From contig NC_092860.1 of the NCBI RefSeq assembly GCF_032062135.1, positions 69,964,342 to 70,028,341 of the forward strand: a stretch of 64,000 bases of DNA, in the 5' to 3' direction. Source of the DNA: Pyxicephalus adspersus (taxonomy: Eukaryota > Chordata > Amphibia > Anura > Pyxicephalidae). Shown here piece after piece: positions 37,643 to 50,013 of this stretch. Every line of letters starts with the position of its first letter. Within the stretch, counting starts at the first letter, position 1. The position numbers and the translations under genes are program-made. The notes under the pieces are model-generated. The model had not been told where the DNA came from and made no database searches. It worked only from the letters and a program-made list of their open reading frames with translations.

Positions 37643-38830
37643 TATATATTTGGACAGAGATAACTTATTTCTAACTTTGTTTCTGTACATTACCACAATA
37701 AATTTTAAATGAAACAACTCAGATGCAGTTAAACTGCAGACTTTCAGGTTAAATTCAATTGGATGAACAAAAAGATTGCATAAAAATGTGAAGAACTAAA
37801 GACTTTTTTTTAACACAATTACTTCATTTCAGGGGCTCAAAAGTAATTGGACAAATTCAAAAAGCTGAAAATAAAATGTTCATTTCTAATACTTGGTTGA
37901 AACCAAGCCATCACACTGCCTCCGCCATGTTTTACAGATGATGTGGTATGCTTTGAATCATGAGCTGTTCCACGCCTTCTGCACGCTTTTTTCTTGCCAT
38001 CATTCTGGTAAAGGTTGATCTTGGTTTCATCTGTCCAAAGAATGATTTTCCAGAACTCTTTTTTAGATGTTTTTGAGCAAAGTCCAATCTAGCCTTACTA
38101 TTCTTGAGGCTTATGAGTGATTTGCACCTTGCAGTGCACCCTCTGTATTTACTTTCATGCAGTCTTCTCTTTATGGTAGACTTGGATATCGATATGCCTA
38201 CTTCCTGGAGAGTGTTGTTCACTTGGTTGACTGTTGTAAAGGGGTTTCTCTTCACCATGAAAATTATTCTGCGATCATCCACCAGTGTTGTCTTCCGTGG
38301 ATGTCCAGGTCTTTTGGTGTTGCTGGATTCACCAGTGCTTTGTTTCTTTCTCATGATGTAACAAACTGTAGATTTTGGCACTCCTAATATTGTAGCTCGG
38401 ATGGGTTTTTTCTGTTTTTGAAGCTTAGGGATGACTTGTTTCACCTGCATGGAGAGATCCTTTGACCGCATGTTGTCTGTTAACAGCAAAATCTTCCACA
38501 TACAAGCACCCCCCTTCAAATCAACTCCAGGCCTTTTATCTGCTTAATTGATAATGACATAACGAAGGAATTCCCCACACCAGTGCATGAAATATCCTTT
38601 GAGCCATTTGTCCAATTACTTTTGAGCCCCTAAAATAAAGTGATTGTGTAAAAAAAAGGCTTTAGTTCCTCACATTTTTATGCAATCTTTTTTGTTCAAC
38701 CCACTAAATTAAAGCTGAAAGTCTACAATTCAATTGCATCAATTGAGTCGTTTCATTTAAAATTAGTTATGTACAGAACAAAAACTAGAAAAAATTGGTC
38801 TCTGTCCAAATATTTATGGACCTAACTGTA
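37643..38830 (-). mobile_element. Internally deleted Tc1-type transposon
   Basis: Long inverted terminal regions of about 200 bp contain TATTTGGACAGAGA, ACATTACCACAATAA and GAAACAACTCAGATGCAG at the left. Their complement is at the right, ending TATTTATGGACCTAACTGTA. This is the structure of a widespread fish/frog Tc1 family. The left tip has diverged. The interior jumps from AATACTTGGTTGAA straight to a late transposase segment, so several hundred bases including most of the catalytic core are missing. It resembles a MITE in the making. Confidence 0.88.
37932..38519 (-). pseudogene. Tc1 transposase, truncated and frameshifted
   Basis: A 195-codon frame opens with the N-terminal DNA-binding half: MRSKDLSMQVKQVIPKLQKQ, ILGVPKSTVCYIM, KRPGHPRKTT and the second helix-turn-helix KSTIKRRLHESK. 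It continues to ARLDFAQKHL. Afterwards the frame shifts, so the usual LWTDETKINLYQNDGKKK box, with the first catalytic Asp, is read out of frame as FGQMKPRSTFTRMMARK. The second Asp and the Glu of the DDE triad fall in the deleted interior. It could encode at most a DNA-binding fragment. Confidence 0.88.
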
Positions 38831-39781
38831 CTTTTAAATTGTCAGAAACAAAACCCCAGCCTTTTTGGTCTTTTTTTGGGGTTTCATTTGATCAGACTTG
38901 ATTTTGGATATAAAGATATCTAGTCTTTCTTGCATTATCCTTGCAGAGGTATAGTGTAGTTTTTTGTAGAGAACACCCCATATAATTGCAATGTTCCAAA
39001 AATCTCTAAGTTTGTATGTGGTAACTAATTTTTTGTTAACCATTTATGGATTTCAAAGCTCCTATAATGGCATATAATGGTGGGATTTGTATTCCTTTTT
39101 TTGTTTATTTTTCATCACTGATTACATCCTTTACAACTTTTATGGTAAACAACAGTTATGGTACTTTACCCTAATATATAGTGGAAGGGTAAGGATTAGT
39201 AGGTATGTACTACATTTTTTATTAAATTTAATAAAGTTCATCATGTTTACCTTATCCATAAATGTGTTTACAGTTTATTGTGGGGCTTTTTATGGCAAGA
39301 GTTGTTCTGCATTCCCCTTATTGATTTGTGTTGTATGTAAAACAACCGCACATTACTGTCTGATCAGTCTGGTTATCTAGTATATATAGAAAGACAAAGT
39401 CGTCAAATAGTATATTTAAGTTAAGCAACCTTTAATAATAAGTTGTTTTGGTGAAAATACCAATGCCATTGCTAGAAAACAGGGTAAGGATAAATCCGAA
39501 AACAGCGACACAAAATCTAAAGTATAAAACTGGCTAAGGAAGTAAGAAAACAGTATGATTACAATCATTGATACAATAACAATAACAGCTAGAGGAAAAG
39601 TATGTCACCCTCCTAATGAGATTACTTATAGCCTTCAACTGTTTGATATCAAATAAAATGTCTAGGGTTTTTTAAGCTATAAACAGGCTTTAGCAAACTT
39701 GATACTTAATAACGCCTGTTAAATTCTAACAGATGCTCAAAAAACAATTCTAACATTCTTAAAAAAAAAAAAAGACAGCCT
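38831..39781. other. No gene recognised
   Basis: AT-rich; only short open frames. Nothing else stands out. Confidence 0.5.
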
Positions 39782-40866
39782 TTAACCACCTAAGCGTTAC
39801 ACTGAGGTCTAGATTTCTGTACCAAAAGTGATCCACTGTTTTTCATGAAATTTTTTTTTAAATTGTAGACCTGTAANNNNNNNNNNNNNNNNNNNNNNNN
39901 NNNNNNNNNNNNNNNNNNNNNNNNNNNNNNNNNNNNNNNNNNNNNNNNNNNNNNNNNNNNNNNNNNNNNNNNNNNNNNNNNNNNNNNNNNNNNNNNNNNN
40001 NNNNNNNNNNNNNNNNNNNNNNNNNNNNNNNNNNNNNNNNNNNNNNNNNNNNNNNNNNNNNNNNNNNNNNNNNNNNNNNNNNNNNNNNNNNNNNNNNNNN
40101 NNNNNNNNNNNNNNNNNNNNNNNNNNNNNNNNNNNNNNNNNNNNNNNNNNNNNNNNNNNNNNNNNNNNNNNNNNNNNNNNNNNNNNNNNNNNNNNNNNNN
40201 NNNNNNNNNNNNNNNNNNNNNNNNNNNNNNNNNNNNNNNNNNNNNNNNNNNNNNNNNNNNNNNNNNNNNNNNNNNNNNNNNNNNNNNNNNNNNNNNNNNN
40301 NNNNNNNNNNNNNNNNNNNNNNNNNNNNNNNNNNNNNNNNNNNNNNNNNNNNNNNNNNNNNNNNNNNNNNNNNNNNNNNNNNNNNNNNNNNNNNNNNNNN
40401 NNNNNNNNNNNNNNNNNNNNNNNNNNNNNNNNNNNNNNNNNNNNNNNNNNNNNNNNNNNNNNNNNNNNNNNNNNNNNNNNNNNNNNNNNNNNNNNNNNNN
40501 NNNNNNNNNNNNNNNNNNNNNNNNNNNNNNNNNNNNNNNNNNNNNNNNNNNNNNNNNNNNNNNNNNNNNNNNNNNNNNNNNNNNNNNNNNNNNNNNNNNN
40601 NNNNNNNNNNNNNNTCTTGTGATCCGCTGGCCCGGCGGAACACAAGATGCCGGCCGGCGGAACACAAGATGCCGGCCGGCTTCTTACCGGTCCCGCTGGC
40701 ACCCGACGAAGGCACCCGACGCTGGAGAGATCGGTGGATGATGACCGATGGAGGACGATGCTGGATGAGCACAGGGGGACCAGGTAAGTGAAAAATCTCG
40801 GGCTTAACCATCCTTGCAATTTTTTTTTGCCCGAGCGAAGGTCGGGCTTAACTGCAAGGAGGTTAA
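39782..40866 (+). mobile_element. TTAA-flanked element interrupted by assembly gap
   Basis: It starts TTAACCACCTAAGCGTTACA and ends AACTGCAAGGAGGTTAA. The left 95 bp match 48550-48650 and 2804-2900. The right 250 bp match 3990-4221, including GGAACACAAGATGCCGGCCG, CCGGTCCCGCTGGCACCCGA and the donor CAGGTAAGT at 40781. It therefore belongs to the same subfamily as the long copy. Everything between is N. Confidence 0.8.
39877..40614. other. Assembly gap, 738 N
   Basis: A run of N. Open frames drawn across it are artefacts. By comparison with 2804-4221 it should hold the hairpin array and the start of the CpG-rich block. Confidence 1.
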
Positions 40867-40917
40867 TCTTTTTAAAATGTGTTTAGCATAATAGGGCATT
40901 TCTAACCGCTTAATACC

Positions 40918-43453
40918 TTTTTTTTTGTTTAAATATCTTTTTTATTGAAGGCAAGACAATACAAATGCAGTAAAAAAAAAAAAGCAGTGCAAACAAGACA
41001 TACAGTACAATCAGGTACAAAATACAAAAGAGAAAAAACAGGATGTATTAGGCCACAAAAAGACCCTAATGTGAATAGCATAAAAGCATTCTGCATCCAA
41101 AAAAAAAAAAAAAAACAAACAGAAATGATTTACCGCAGATATTAAATAGATCCTGAAATATTGTCTTTGCCCCTTAATTTTTTAATTTTTATAAAAGTGA
41201 CCAAATATGCATAGAAAGATTAGAAAAATAACCACAAAACCGGGGGACAAAACCAAGTCCCAAAAACTAAGGTATATCCTTTAACAATCGGTGGACTGTT
41301 CTCCCCTTCCCAGAAACCGCATTACAAAATAAAACATAAAAGAAAATAAGATTTTTTAGATTTTATAACCATGCGCCCTTATATCAAACAGATCTCCCAA
41401 AGCTCTCATGTCATACCAGATCGTGTGGCGAAAGGTTTCCATAATATCATGCAGCTGAGATGGAGATAATGAATGCTGTAAATATTGCATCCACGTTGCA
41501 AAAACTTTTGTGGGTGATTGTCTAAGTGTTTGGTGGCTTAGGGCAAGCCACTATCCTTTGAGCCACCACACTAGAACGAAACTGCAAATTGAATGCATAA
41601 TACGCTGAATGAATGAATGAATAATTTTAAATTGCAGTTCTCACCACACCTCACTAATAACAGATTTTCCTGACAATGGACCAGCTAGCCTCTAATAGTT
41701 CTAACGTATCAGAGTATGGGCATCGTAATTAATCAGCCCATTTGGCCACAAAATATAACTTTCTACCCCTGTAGAGGCTTAAAATATAAGTTTCTACCCC
41801 ATGTAGAGGCTTCCAACAATAATGGATAGATATATGATATCGAATCTCGAGATGTAGGCGAGCCGAGCTCAGCATTCGACCTAAAGGGAGAGGAATAGGC
41901 GGTATGCTATAAGTGCCTTGCTGTGGAAGAAAAATGGACTTAACCTGTAAATAATACAGAAAGTGTTGGGAGGGGAGGGCAAACTTGACCCGAAGGATAA
42001 TAAATGATAATAGGCAGTTAGTGTCATCCAACAAGCCTTGCCCATAATTAATAAGCATTATATTGAAACCCCTGACAGAAGCTAGGTGAGGAATATAATG
42101 GTGTCATAGCGGTAAAGCTTTGCCAGTAGCGACACAGCTTTTTAGTCTCCATGCAAATCGCCATGCCAGTAAAGTGTCCCTAAGAAGCAAATTTGTATGC
42201 ACATTGCATGGTATACTAGCATATGGGGCATTAAGTAAACCAAGCAATGACCAAGGTCTCACCAGTAAAGATTCCAGCTTAACCACCGCATAAAAAGATG
42301 TATGAAGCCACATCTTGTGGTGTATTTGCGTGTGTCTGGGACGCCCATACCAAGACTTTGTTTAGATTGAACCAGTTTGAATCTAGCAATCCGAGGGGTC
42401 TTGCCTTGCCACAGGAAGGCTGTACAGGCAGCATTTAATTTCTGATTATCAGAATGTCTCAGCAAAAAGGGTAGTGTTTGCATGGGATATAATAAGCGCA
42501 CAAAGCTAATCATTTTAAGTGACAGCACCCCATCAGAGATAAAGGTAGGGATTTCTAACTCTAATTCTGCCAAAATCTTATTAATAATAGGATTATAATT
42601 CAACTTATACTATCAGGAACCAGCCTGGTGACCTGAACTCCCAGATAGGTAAAAGCATGTTTGAATAATTTCAAACCTAAATTTTGTATAACAGACAATA
42701 GTTCCACAGGCACCTTGGGATGTAGATATAAAATTCACTTTTATTATAGTTTATACGGAAGCCAGAAAATGATCCAAAAAACTGTATATGTGGCAGTAGT
42801 ATAGGTAGATCTTTCTCTGGGTTCCCCAAAAACAACATGACATAATAATACTGCATGACATACCTAATTTGACTTGTTTGTTTTGGATAGGTATCCCTGT
42901 AAATAAATTTGGATCCTGGAAAGATCTCGCCAGCGGCTCAATGGCCAAATTGAACAACAGGGGCAATAGGGGGCAGCCCTGACTTCCTCTTCCCAACGAA
43001 AAGGCAGGAGATAATACTCCCGCCACCTGAACCTGAGCTGAAGGAGCAGAGTACATAGCTACTATAAATTGTGTGAAGAATCCTGTAAATCCAAACTGGG
43101 GGAGCACAGCGTGAAGCAAATGCCCATCAATACTATCAAATGCCTTCTAGTTTAGGCAAAATCACTGCCAGATGGCCAGCTAGGATTTTTGACAACAGCT
43201 TAACACCAACATTTAAAAGTGAAATGGATCGATAGGACCCAGGGTCCAATGGATGCTTTTGCTTTTTAGGCAGTACTTTAATATGGGCCGAGCAACCCGA
43301 GGACAGATAAGTAGACTTTGAATACATATCATTATATAATGCAGTCAATCTAATACCTTTTTGAATCTTCACAAATCCTTTAACCTTTGCAGGCCACAAG
43401 TGAAATAAATTACATGTAATGTAAAAATACTGTTTGCAGAAATTCTGGAACAT
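40918..43453 (-). pseudogene. L1-type LINE ORF2 relic, 5' truncated
   Basis: From 43453 on the minus strand the frames give HIKVLPKKQKHPLDPGSYRS and SLLNVGVKLLSKILAGHL (RT fingers). They continue with the RT palm FGFTGFFTQFIVAMYSAP and GSQGCPLLPLLFNLAIEPLA, and then the thumb segment at 42259-42603 with AFLWQGKTPRIARFKLVQ. The order and motifs fit vertebrate L1/Tx1 ORF2. Where YADD should stand the frames are broken and the motif is not intact, followed by VMLFLGNPEKD. The 3' end reads ATTTAAACAAAAAAAAA on the minus strand at about 40918, similar to that of the ORF1-only element at 53396. Confidence 0.85.
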
Positions 43454-45330
43454 ACATTACTAAAGGGGAATTCATTCCCAGTCATATAAATCATGTAACA
43501 TTTATTTGAAAAGCACTACCACAGCAAATTAATATACATGTAATGAAAGATAAAATAAATGACATATCATTTTAAAATTATATTTGTAATGTCATGCTAA
43601 TACCTTAAGTACAGGACAGGTACAAATCCCATATCACTTATGTATTTTACAATATTTTGATCATGTTTTGTACTGAATTCCTTAACTCTAATGGGAAAAC
43701 TAAGCAGCTGCTGCATTTTATAACTTACCTACAAATATCTCAGAAATAGTGCCCCAAACTGAGGTCAAAGACCTAAATTAGAGATTTCTGTACACACTAA
43801 AACTGTATAACAGGGAACAGCATTGTTTTCTAGATTAAAAAAATGTCCCACACCCATGTATTTTTTTTATTTAGAATACATCTAATTTGACTTTATTTAG
43901 CAAAATGATTCTTACTGAGACAAAAATCTTACCGAAAACCCACTGAGATTAAACCAGGCTTGTGAACATTTTAAGAAAATTGAACAGCTGTGACAAAGTC
44001 CACAAAGAATAGACTAATTATCCAAAGTTATGCTAAAAATAATGAACATTGTTTTCTTTTATCAGGCTGTAAGGAGATCCTAACAATAGTCAAGGTAGAT
44101 GAAATATTAGGAAATAGAGGACAATCTGCAGATGGATGTAACAAAGGTTATGACTACATGGTAGTCATTGTTCCCTAAATACAGGAAGTGGACTGTGCAA
44201 CAGGATCAACACGTTTCAGTATTTAAATTTAAGTGGCCAATAGCTGCAAAATAAAAATTAGGTTGACTGTCAATTATACACTATAAACAAGGTTTGTCAT
44301 GTTAGCATTTTATTATGTCATTTTAAGGGAGTATGAACATTTTCTACATTTTACCAAAATTGTCAAACGTCAATTGTCAAAGTAAATATTAGACTTAAGA
44401 AGATTTTATCTTTTGAAAGTTAGTTGTAAAACCCCTAAACATAGTACTGTCATGAAGTGATGAGACTGAGAATCCTCCATCACTATTATGACCACAGTGA
44501 ATAGCTCATTGACAGAGTATAATTTTTAAGAGTCCAATCTGACAAAGCTAGACTCCTGTCATTGTGCAGAAGGGAGCTGGTGGCATCATGACATGTGGGA
44601 TATCATCTTTGGACATTGCTGGACCCTGCAAAGACAAATATTACAAAAATCTAAAAATCATTTTCCACTGTGTTGTGTGCCTATTTCTAGATTTGACTCA
44701 ACCTATTTTGGGAATAGTAAGGGACACCCCTTGCTTATTCCCAGGAAGAGGGGGCAGATCTCTGGGGGCTTTCTTATTTGGTGTGTTATTTGCCAGTGTT
44801 TTAATGTGCCGTCTTTTTTCAGTTAGCTAAAAGACTTATTGCATAAATTGTTCAAAATATTACAAATTAGTTGCATCATTGTGTAATTTGTAATGTAAAA
44901 GTGAATTCACAAAATTTATTGTGCACATTCCAGTTCCTAAAATTATTGTCATCTTCTATTTCAATAAAGTGTTTATTAAAATAAACAGGAAAATATGAAC
45001 TGTTTGATGCGGTAGTAAAATAACTACACATCATCCTAACAAAAGCAGTTAAAAATTGTGGGATACATCACAGTATGAACAGTACTACATTTTTGGTGAT
45101 TTTGGAAACCTAATGCTTGCTTTGAGAGACTTGCCATTAACTTAAACAACAATCTTCCTATAAAATAAGAAGTGTATTTAAGATATGTTATTTACCTATA
45201 AATCTCTGTCTTTTAGACATGCAAAAGCTCTAGGACTAGTAATGGGCATCGCATCCCCAGACTCTCACACAAATGACAGTGACTTCTTCCGCTGACTTCT
45301 CAAACAACTGCATAAAAGTTAGAAATTAGA
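43454..45330. other. No gene recognised
   Basis: AT-rich intergenic sequence. The two overlapping plus-strand open frames at 44564-44830 have no domain I recognise and start inside no clear promoter. Confidence 0.5.
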
Positions 45331-45975
45331 TAGGTGGTCTTTGCAGTGCTGGGTCTTAGGTTTGTATCTTAGCCAGGGTACTATCTGCAAGGAGCTTGCT
45401 TGCTTCTCCCGTGTTAGGTTAACTGGCTTCCCTCCCAACTTGACCTTAGGCTGAGTAACTTTCATACAATTATGAAAAGAACATCAGATCGTGAACCTGT
45501 CTGTTAGGAATCTGACGTGTGCAGCAGAGACAGTTAGTGACATGACCATAGACCGGGGGTCGGCAAACTCCACCCTTAGGCCAGATACGGCCTAGCTAGT
45601 AGTCTGTTCGGGCCTAACGCCCCCCTGGTTGATCCGGCCTAATACCGGCCGGCCTAATACTGTGGCTCTGCAGCCCCATGCGGGGGTAAGGGGTCATTCC
45701 CTCTCCTCCGTATGCATTGCGGAGGAGAGGGATTTCCTTTCAGGGGTGTTCGCTCCCCTCCGTATGCATTACCAAGAAGAGGGATTTCCCTTTATGGGAG
45801 TTCCTGGTAGGGGGCGGAGCCATCAGTGCGGGACTAGAGAGAGAGTCCAGCCTAGTGTGCCTTCTTGACCTCCTAAAATGGCCTTGTAGCCAAAAAAAGT
45901 TTGCTGACCCCTGCTATAGACTTTGTAAAGCACTGCATAATATCTCAGCGCTATATAAGTAAAAGTTAATAATAG
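45331..45975 (+). mobile_element. tRNA-derived SINE with L2-type tail, split by a hAT
   Basis: The two parts, 45331-45553 and 45914-45975, align with the SINE at 50014-50321: a promoter-like head with GTGCTGGGTCTTAGGTTTGT, the core TATCTGCAAGGAGCTTGC, ATTGGCTTCC-like sequence as AACTGGCTTCCC, then GACTTTGTAAAGCACTGC and the tail GCGCTATATAAGTA followed by TAATAATA. The hAT at 45554-45913 divides the copy exactly. Confidence 0.8.
45554..45913. mobile_element. Complete non-autonomous hAT element
   Basis: Terminal inverted repeats CGGGGGTCGGCAAACT and AGTTTGCTGACCCCTG enclose 360 bp without transposase. Eight-base flanks CCATAGAC and CTATAGAC, differing at one base, are the 8-bp target duplication typical of hAT. 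The interior repeats a CTCCTCCGTATGCATT motif two or three times. Confidence 0.9.
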
Positions 45976-46125
45976 TATTCTCTGGGGATTAGAGGACTAA
46001 TACGTGTAAATAGGAGTGGGTTATGCTAGGGAATTGACTAATTACAATTTACAGCAAATTCAAAAGGCACATTGCAAATGAATACATTTAGGAAAATTAA
46101 AAACACTGCACATATATATAAGAAT

Positions 46126-46550
46126 TTAACCCCCTGGCAGTACGATTAATGAGGATTTTTAAATACAAAAGCGGTGCATTTAAAAATCCTCATTACTTTC
46201 CCACCCGGTCCCGCCTACCTCCATGATTGTCCCACCCTCCCGCAACACACTTGCGAGCAGGTGCCCGACCGGCATCTGCTTACCCTGGCTTGCATCCCCA
46301 TCATTCACACACTGGGGACACATATGTCGGCCAGGCATCACCAGCTTGCATAGGTGCCTGGCTGGCATCGGCAGATAAAGAAGACGCCAGACATCGCTGG
46401 AGGACGCCACGGGAAATGCTGGAGGATGCCACTGGAACGTGGGAACCAGGTAGGTTTTAACCTCCCTGGAAATTCCACCACGAGTGTGGCTCAAGGTTAC
46501 CAGTTTTGGTATGGAAAATCCACCCTCGGGAATACCGCCAGGGAGGTTAA
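46126..46550 (+). mobile_element. TTAA-flanked element, short subfamily
   Basis: Ends are TTAACCCCCTGGCAGTACGA and ATACCGCCAGGGAGGTTAA. Inside are a near-perfect hairpin (AGGATTTTTAAAT to ATTTAAAAATCCT) and a GC-rich block starting CCCACCCGGTCCCGCC. A donor-like CAGGTAGGT follows at 46447. The order hairpin, GC-rich block, donor, end is the same as in the other copies though the sequences differ. Confidence 0.8.
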
Positions 46551-46986
46551 AATGTGCAAGTGGCACCCAGCTGCTCTCCCCTCCCTTCACTTCCATTATG
46601 GACATTTGTCTTCCGCTTGTTTGTGGATCTGCCAGGACTTAACTATTAGCGATGTTGGGGGGCTGCTGTGAATCTCATCTGACGTACATACGTTACTGTA
46701 GCCTAAGATGCCACAGGTTGTTTTGAAAATGTACATAATAAAGGGGATAACTGACAAACCTCATTTATGTACTTCATGCAAGCTGCAAATTGCGTAACCA
46801 TTTTTCAGCTGTGTATGTTATTGTGGCTTGGGAACTTCTTTTGTGGTGTTTGCTAACCCATGTATGAAATAATACATGCAAAAATATGTTTGTTTTTTAA
46901 TAAATAAATAATAGAAAATGTGTTTTATGGCTCCTTAAAGCAAAACTACTGTTGCACCTCAAGATTGTTTATGAATATGTAAATAG

Positions 46987-47037
<51 letters not shown>

Positions 47038-48549
47038 GCAACGTTTTAAGCCACAATAAAAATATTAGGCTAAAAATATTAAATACAATATTAGGCTCTA
47101 GATTATATATATATATATATATATAGTGGGGTGGGTGCCAACTGATGGTCATCGTACCAAACACACCCACTAACCAATCAAGGAGTCCCAATGTTACCTA
47201 ATGGGACTTAAATATATAAAAAGGGGTGCTGGAATATAACATAGAAAGAAAAAGAGGAAAAGGGAATGATGGTAGTCTTCTTAGGGAATCTTGCACCTGG
47301 GGTACCCAACAACATCTTAGCAGGTAGCTATACACATTCCTGAATTTCATATTTATATTGTTTGGTATATGTCTTTGTATATGTTTATGCTATTATTTCC
47401 ATATTGTTTTGATGTATTTTGTACTAAGTAGATACTGAGTTATTGTAGGGGTTACTACTAACAACTGTATGTTCATGTAATATATATATATATATGTAAC
47501 ATTGATTCAAGTTCCTATATGTTTAAATATCTGATAATATTGCTGTGTATTTTGTCTTACCTTGTTTTCTTAATTAAACTGTTTGAATGACTAGCTATTA
47601 TTTGTGCATGAACCTTCTTTAATTGAATATCTATATGCATCGATAGGAATATAATTTCCATATTTATGCAGATAAAAAGATAGATAAAAATATACCTAAA
47701 TAACACTACATACAGTAATGTAGAAAAAAAAGAAAGTACACCCTTTTTCAGTTCTATGGTTTTGTGCATCAGGACATAAAAATCATCTGGTTTTCCGCAG
47801 GGCTTAAAATTAGGTAAATACAACCTCAACCTCAACCTCATCTGAGGTTGTAAATACATAGGAATTCAGCTGGACATAGCAGCCAGGTGCTACTAAACAA
47901 ATGCACCAGATCATCAGCACGTGTGACCATCTCTATAAAAGCAGAAGTTTCACCAGTTTGCTGGTCTGAAGCATTTAAATGTGTTAACACACACATCAGT
48001 CTGGGAAGGGTTATAAAGCTGCTTTTAAACATTTTGAAGTCCATAATTGTAGAGTAAGAAAGATCATTTGCATATGGAAAACAAGGCAGGTGGCAAATCT
48101 TCCTAGTAGTGAACGTTCCACTAAATTCACACCAAGGGTCAACTGCGCCATGCTTTCATGACAATTCAAGTAGAAAAAAATACTTAAGAAAAATAGTTTG
48201 GAAAGGCTGGCAGGAGAAATCATCTTCTCTCCAAAAGAACATGGGTTATGTATGAATTAGGATTACAAAATTGCATATGATCAAACTGTATTTCTGGAAC
48301 CATGACCTTTTTGCACCTAATCCATGTTGCCATGATTTTAATTTACTTAGACTTGGTAAGGTCCAAATAATTTTCCTGTTATGTAAACTTTGGTATTGAA
48401 AGAGGGTGAACTTTCATTTTCACTTTTTATGTTCCTAAAACAGTAACATTTGGGTATTAAAAGTTCCTATTCTGAAATAAACCTGAAATGAAGGCACCTT
48501 ATGGTACCTGCAAGATCCAGTGTTATGTGTAGGCCAGGTCAGATTTACT
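46551..48549. other. No gene recognised; AT microsatellites
   Basis: (TA)n at about 46991-47034, 47104-47125 and 47480-47495 explains the Y/I-rich open frames. Other open frames carry no recognisable domain. Confidence 0.55.
46991..47034. repeat. (TA)n microsatellite
   Basis: About 22 uninterrupted TA units. Confidence 0.9.
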
Positions 48550-49242
48550 TTAACCACCTGGGCGTTACACTGATGTCTAGATTTCTGTACCAAAAGCGGT
48601 ACACTGTTTTTCATGAAATTTTTTTTTTAAATTGTAGACCTGTAACTTACAGAAATATGTCCGAACAGGGTTCTAGTAGATATCATGAATAAAAAAAGTG
48701 TGTGAAACACACAATCATGTAAAAAAAAAATTACTTTTAATAAAATTAAATAAAAGACACAAAAATCAACTTAAACAAGAATACATAAATAAATGAAAAA
48801 TACTGTAAAAAAATAGTGTATAATGTAATGTACCTGTACAGTAGCTTATATAATATATATATAATAGAGTTATATATATATATTATATAAGGATTTCTTT
48901 GTATTGGACTCAATACAGCTTTTTTGTATTGAGTTCAATGCAAAGGATTTTGAATTTCCCGCCCCGCCTTCCGCACCGACGCATGCAGCGACGTCACCGG
49001 GAAACCCCGGAGATCGTCACTGCACTCGCCGGATGAAGAAAGAAGACAGGAGACGTGTCCGGAGGAGCTGCGGGGAGAAGGTGAGTATTTTTTTTTAGCG
49101 ATCGACGCTGGAACAGAACGGATCATCACAGCGGGGACCAGGTAAGTGAGGGGATTTAAACAGTGAGAAAAGTTCAGGTTTATCGATTTTTGCAAAATCG
49201 ATAAACCCGAACCAAGGTCGGGTTTAAAGGTCGGGTGGTTAA
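48550..49242 (+). mobile_element. TTAA-flanked element, complete single-hairpin copy
   Basis: It runs from TTAACCACCTGGGCGTTACA to GTCGGGTGGTTAA. In order: a conserved AT-rich 5' half, an (AT)n stretch at 48846-48892, and one hairpin (GTATTGGACTCAATACAG to TTGTATTGAGTTCAATGC) at about 48901-48945. The CpG-rich block has GACGTCAC at 48990, followed by donors GGTGAGTATT near 49079 and CAGGTAAGT at 49139. A terminal hairpin TATCGATTTTTGCAAAATCG closes it. It looks like the base form of the family. Confidence 0.85.
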
Positions 49243-50013
49243 ATTGGATCTAAAAACAAAGCTTTTTTCTTGATCGCGATGTGGGGTAGAACCCTGTAAG
49301 GTTTTAATTGCTGTTTACCTGTAAGAGATATGGACTTTCTCTGTTTGCCCTGGTGACCACTGTGAATTGCAATTGAGTATCCACCAAAAGCAGAAATGCA
49401 GGAGAACACTTTTTCCAGCAACTGTCTATAGGAGAATTTTATTTTACTACAGGAAATTTCTCCAGTAGAACACAAAAGAAAACGAAACTTGACAGAAGCT
49501 GTAACCATCCCCTACACTATCACTCTTTTTTGCCCTTATGTAAACTTTTAATTCCTGTGTGTGGAATTTTATTTTGTTTAACATATTTGTTTTGGCACAG
49601 CTTTATATCTCCTAACATATTATGGTTTTTGTTGTAGGCGAGATACAGCTTCAATATGGCAGTTCTGACTACATATTTATCTTTTCCAGGGTGAATTTCA
49701 AAGATATAGATGCAAAGAAAATGAAAAATAAATGAAAATGTTCCATTAATTTTCCCAGTGTAATGTTTATTCACACAGCACCAGGTATTGACAAAAAATA
49801 CAACTGACAAAGATTAAAAATTAAAAACATCTAGCATGAATATAGGGACAATAAATAATTTATGCAATGTAGTACAATGCTAAAGCTGAAAGATTGTTTT
49901 TTTTTCTACTTTTTCACCATTTAACGCTATATAGCAATCTGCTTACATAGATTTTAGTGTAACATTATGAAAAGATCAAATCAGGTTTCCATGGAAAGGA
50001 ACTAGCATGACAA
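49243..50013. other. No gene recognised
   Basis: AT-rich; open frames here have no domain and lie next to splice-like sites only by chance. Confidence 0.45.

Noticed and set aside
39790..40819. Three long minus-strand open frames of about 290 to 340 codons
   Set aside because: They are open only because they cross 738 N; the readable ends lie in a transposon.
46946..47191. Frame with long YIYIYI runs
   Set aside because: Translation of TA microsatellites.
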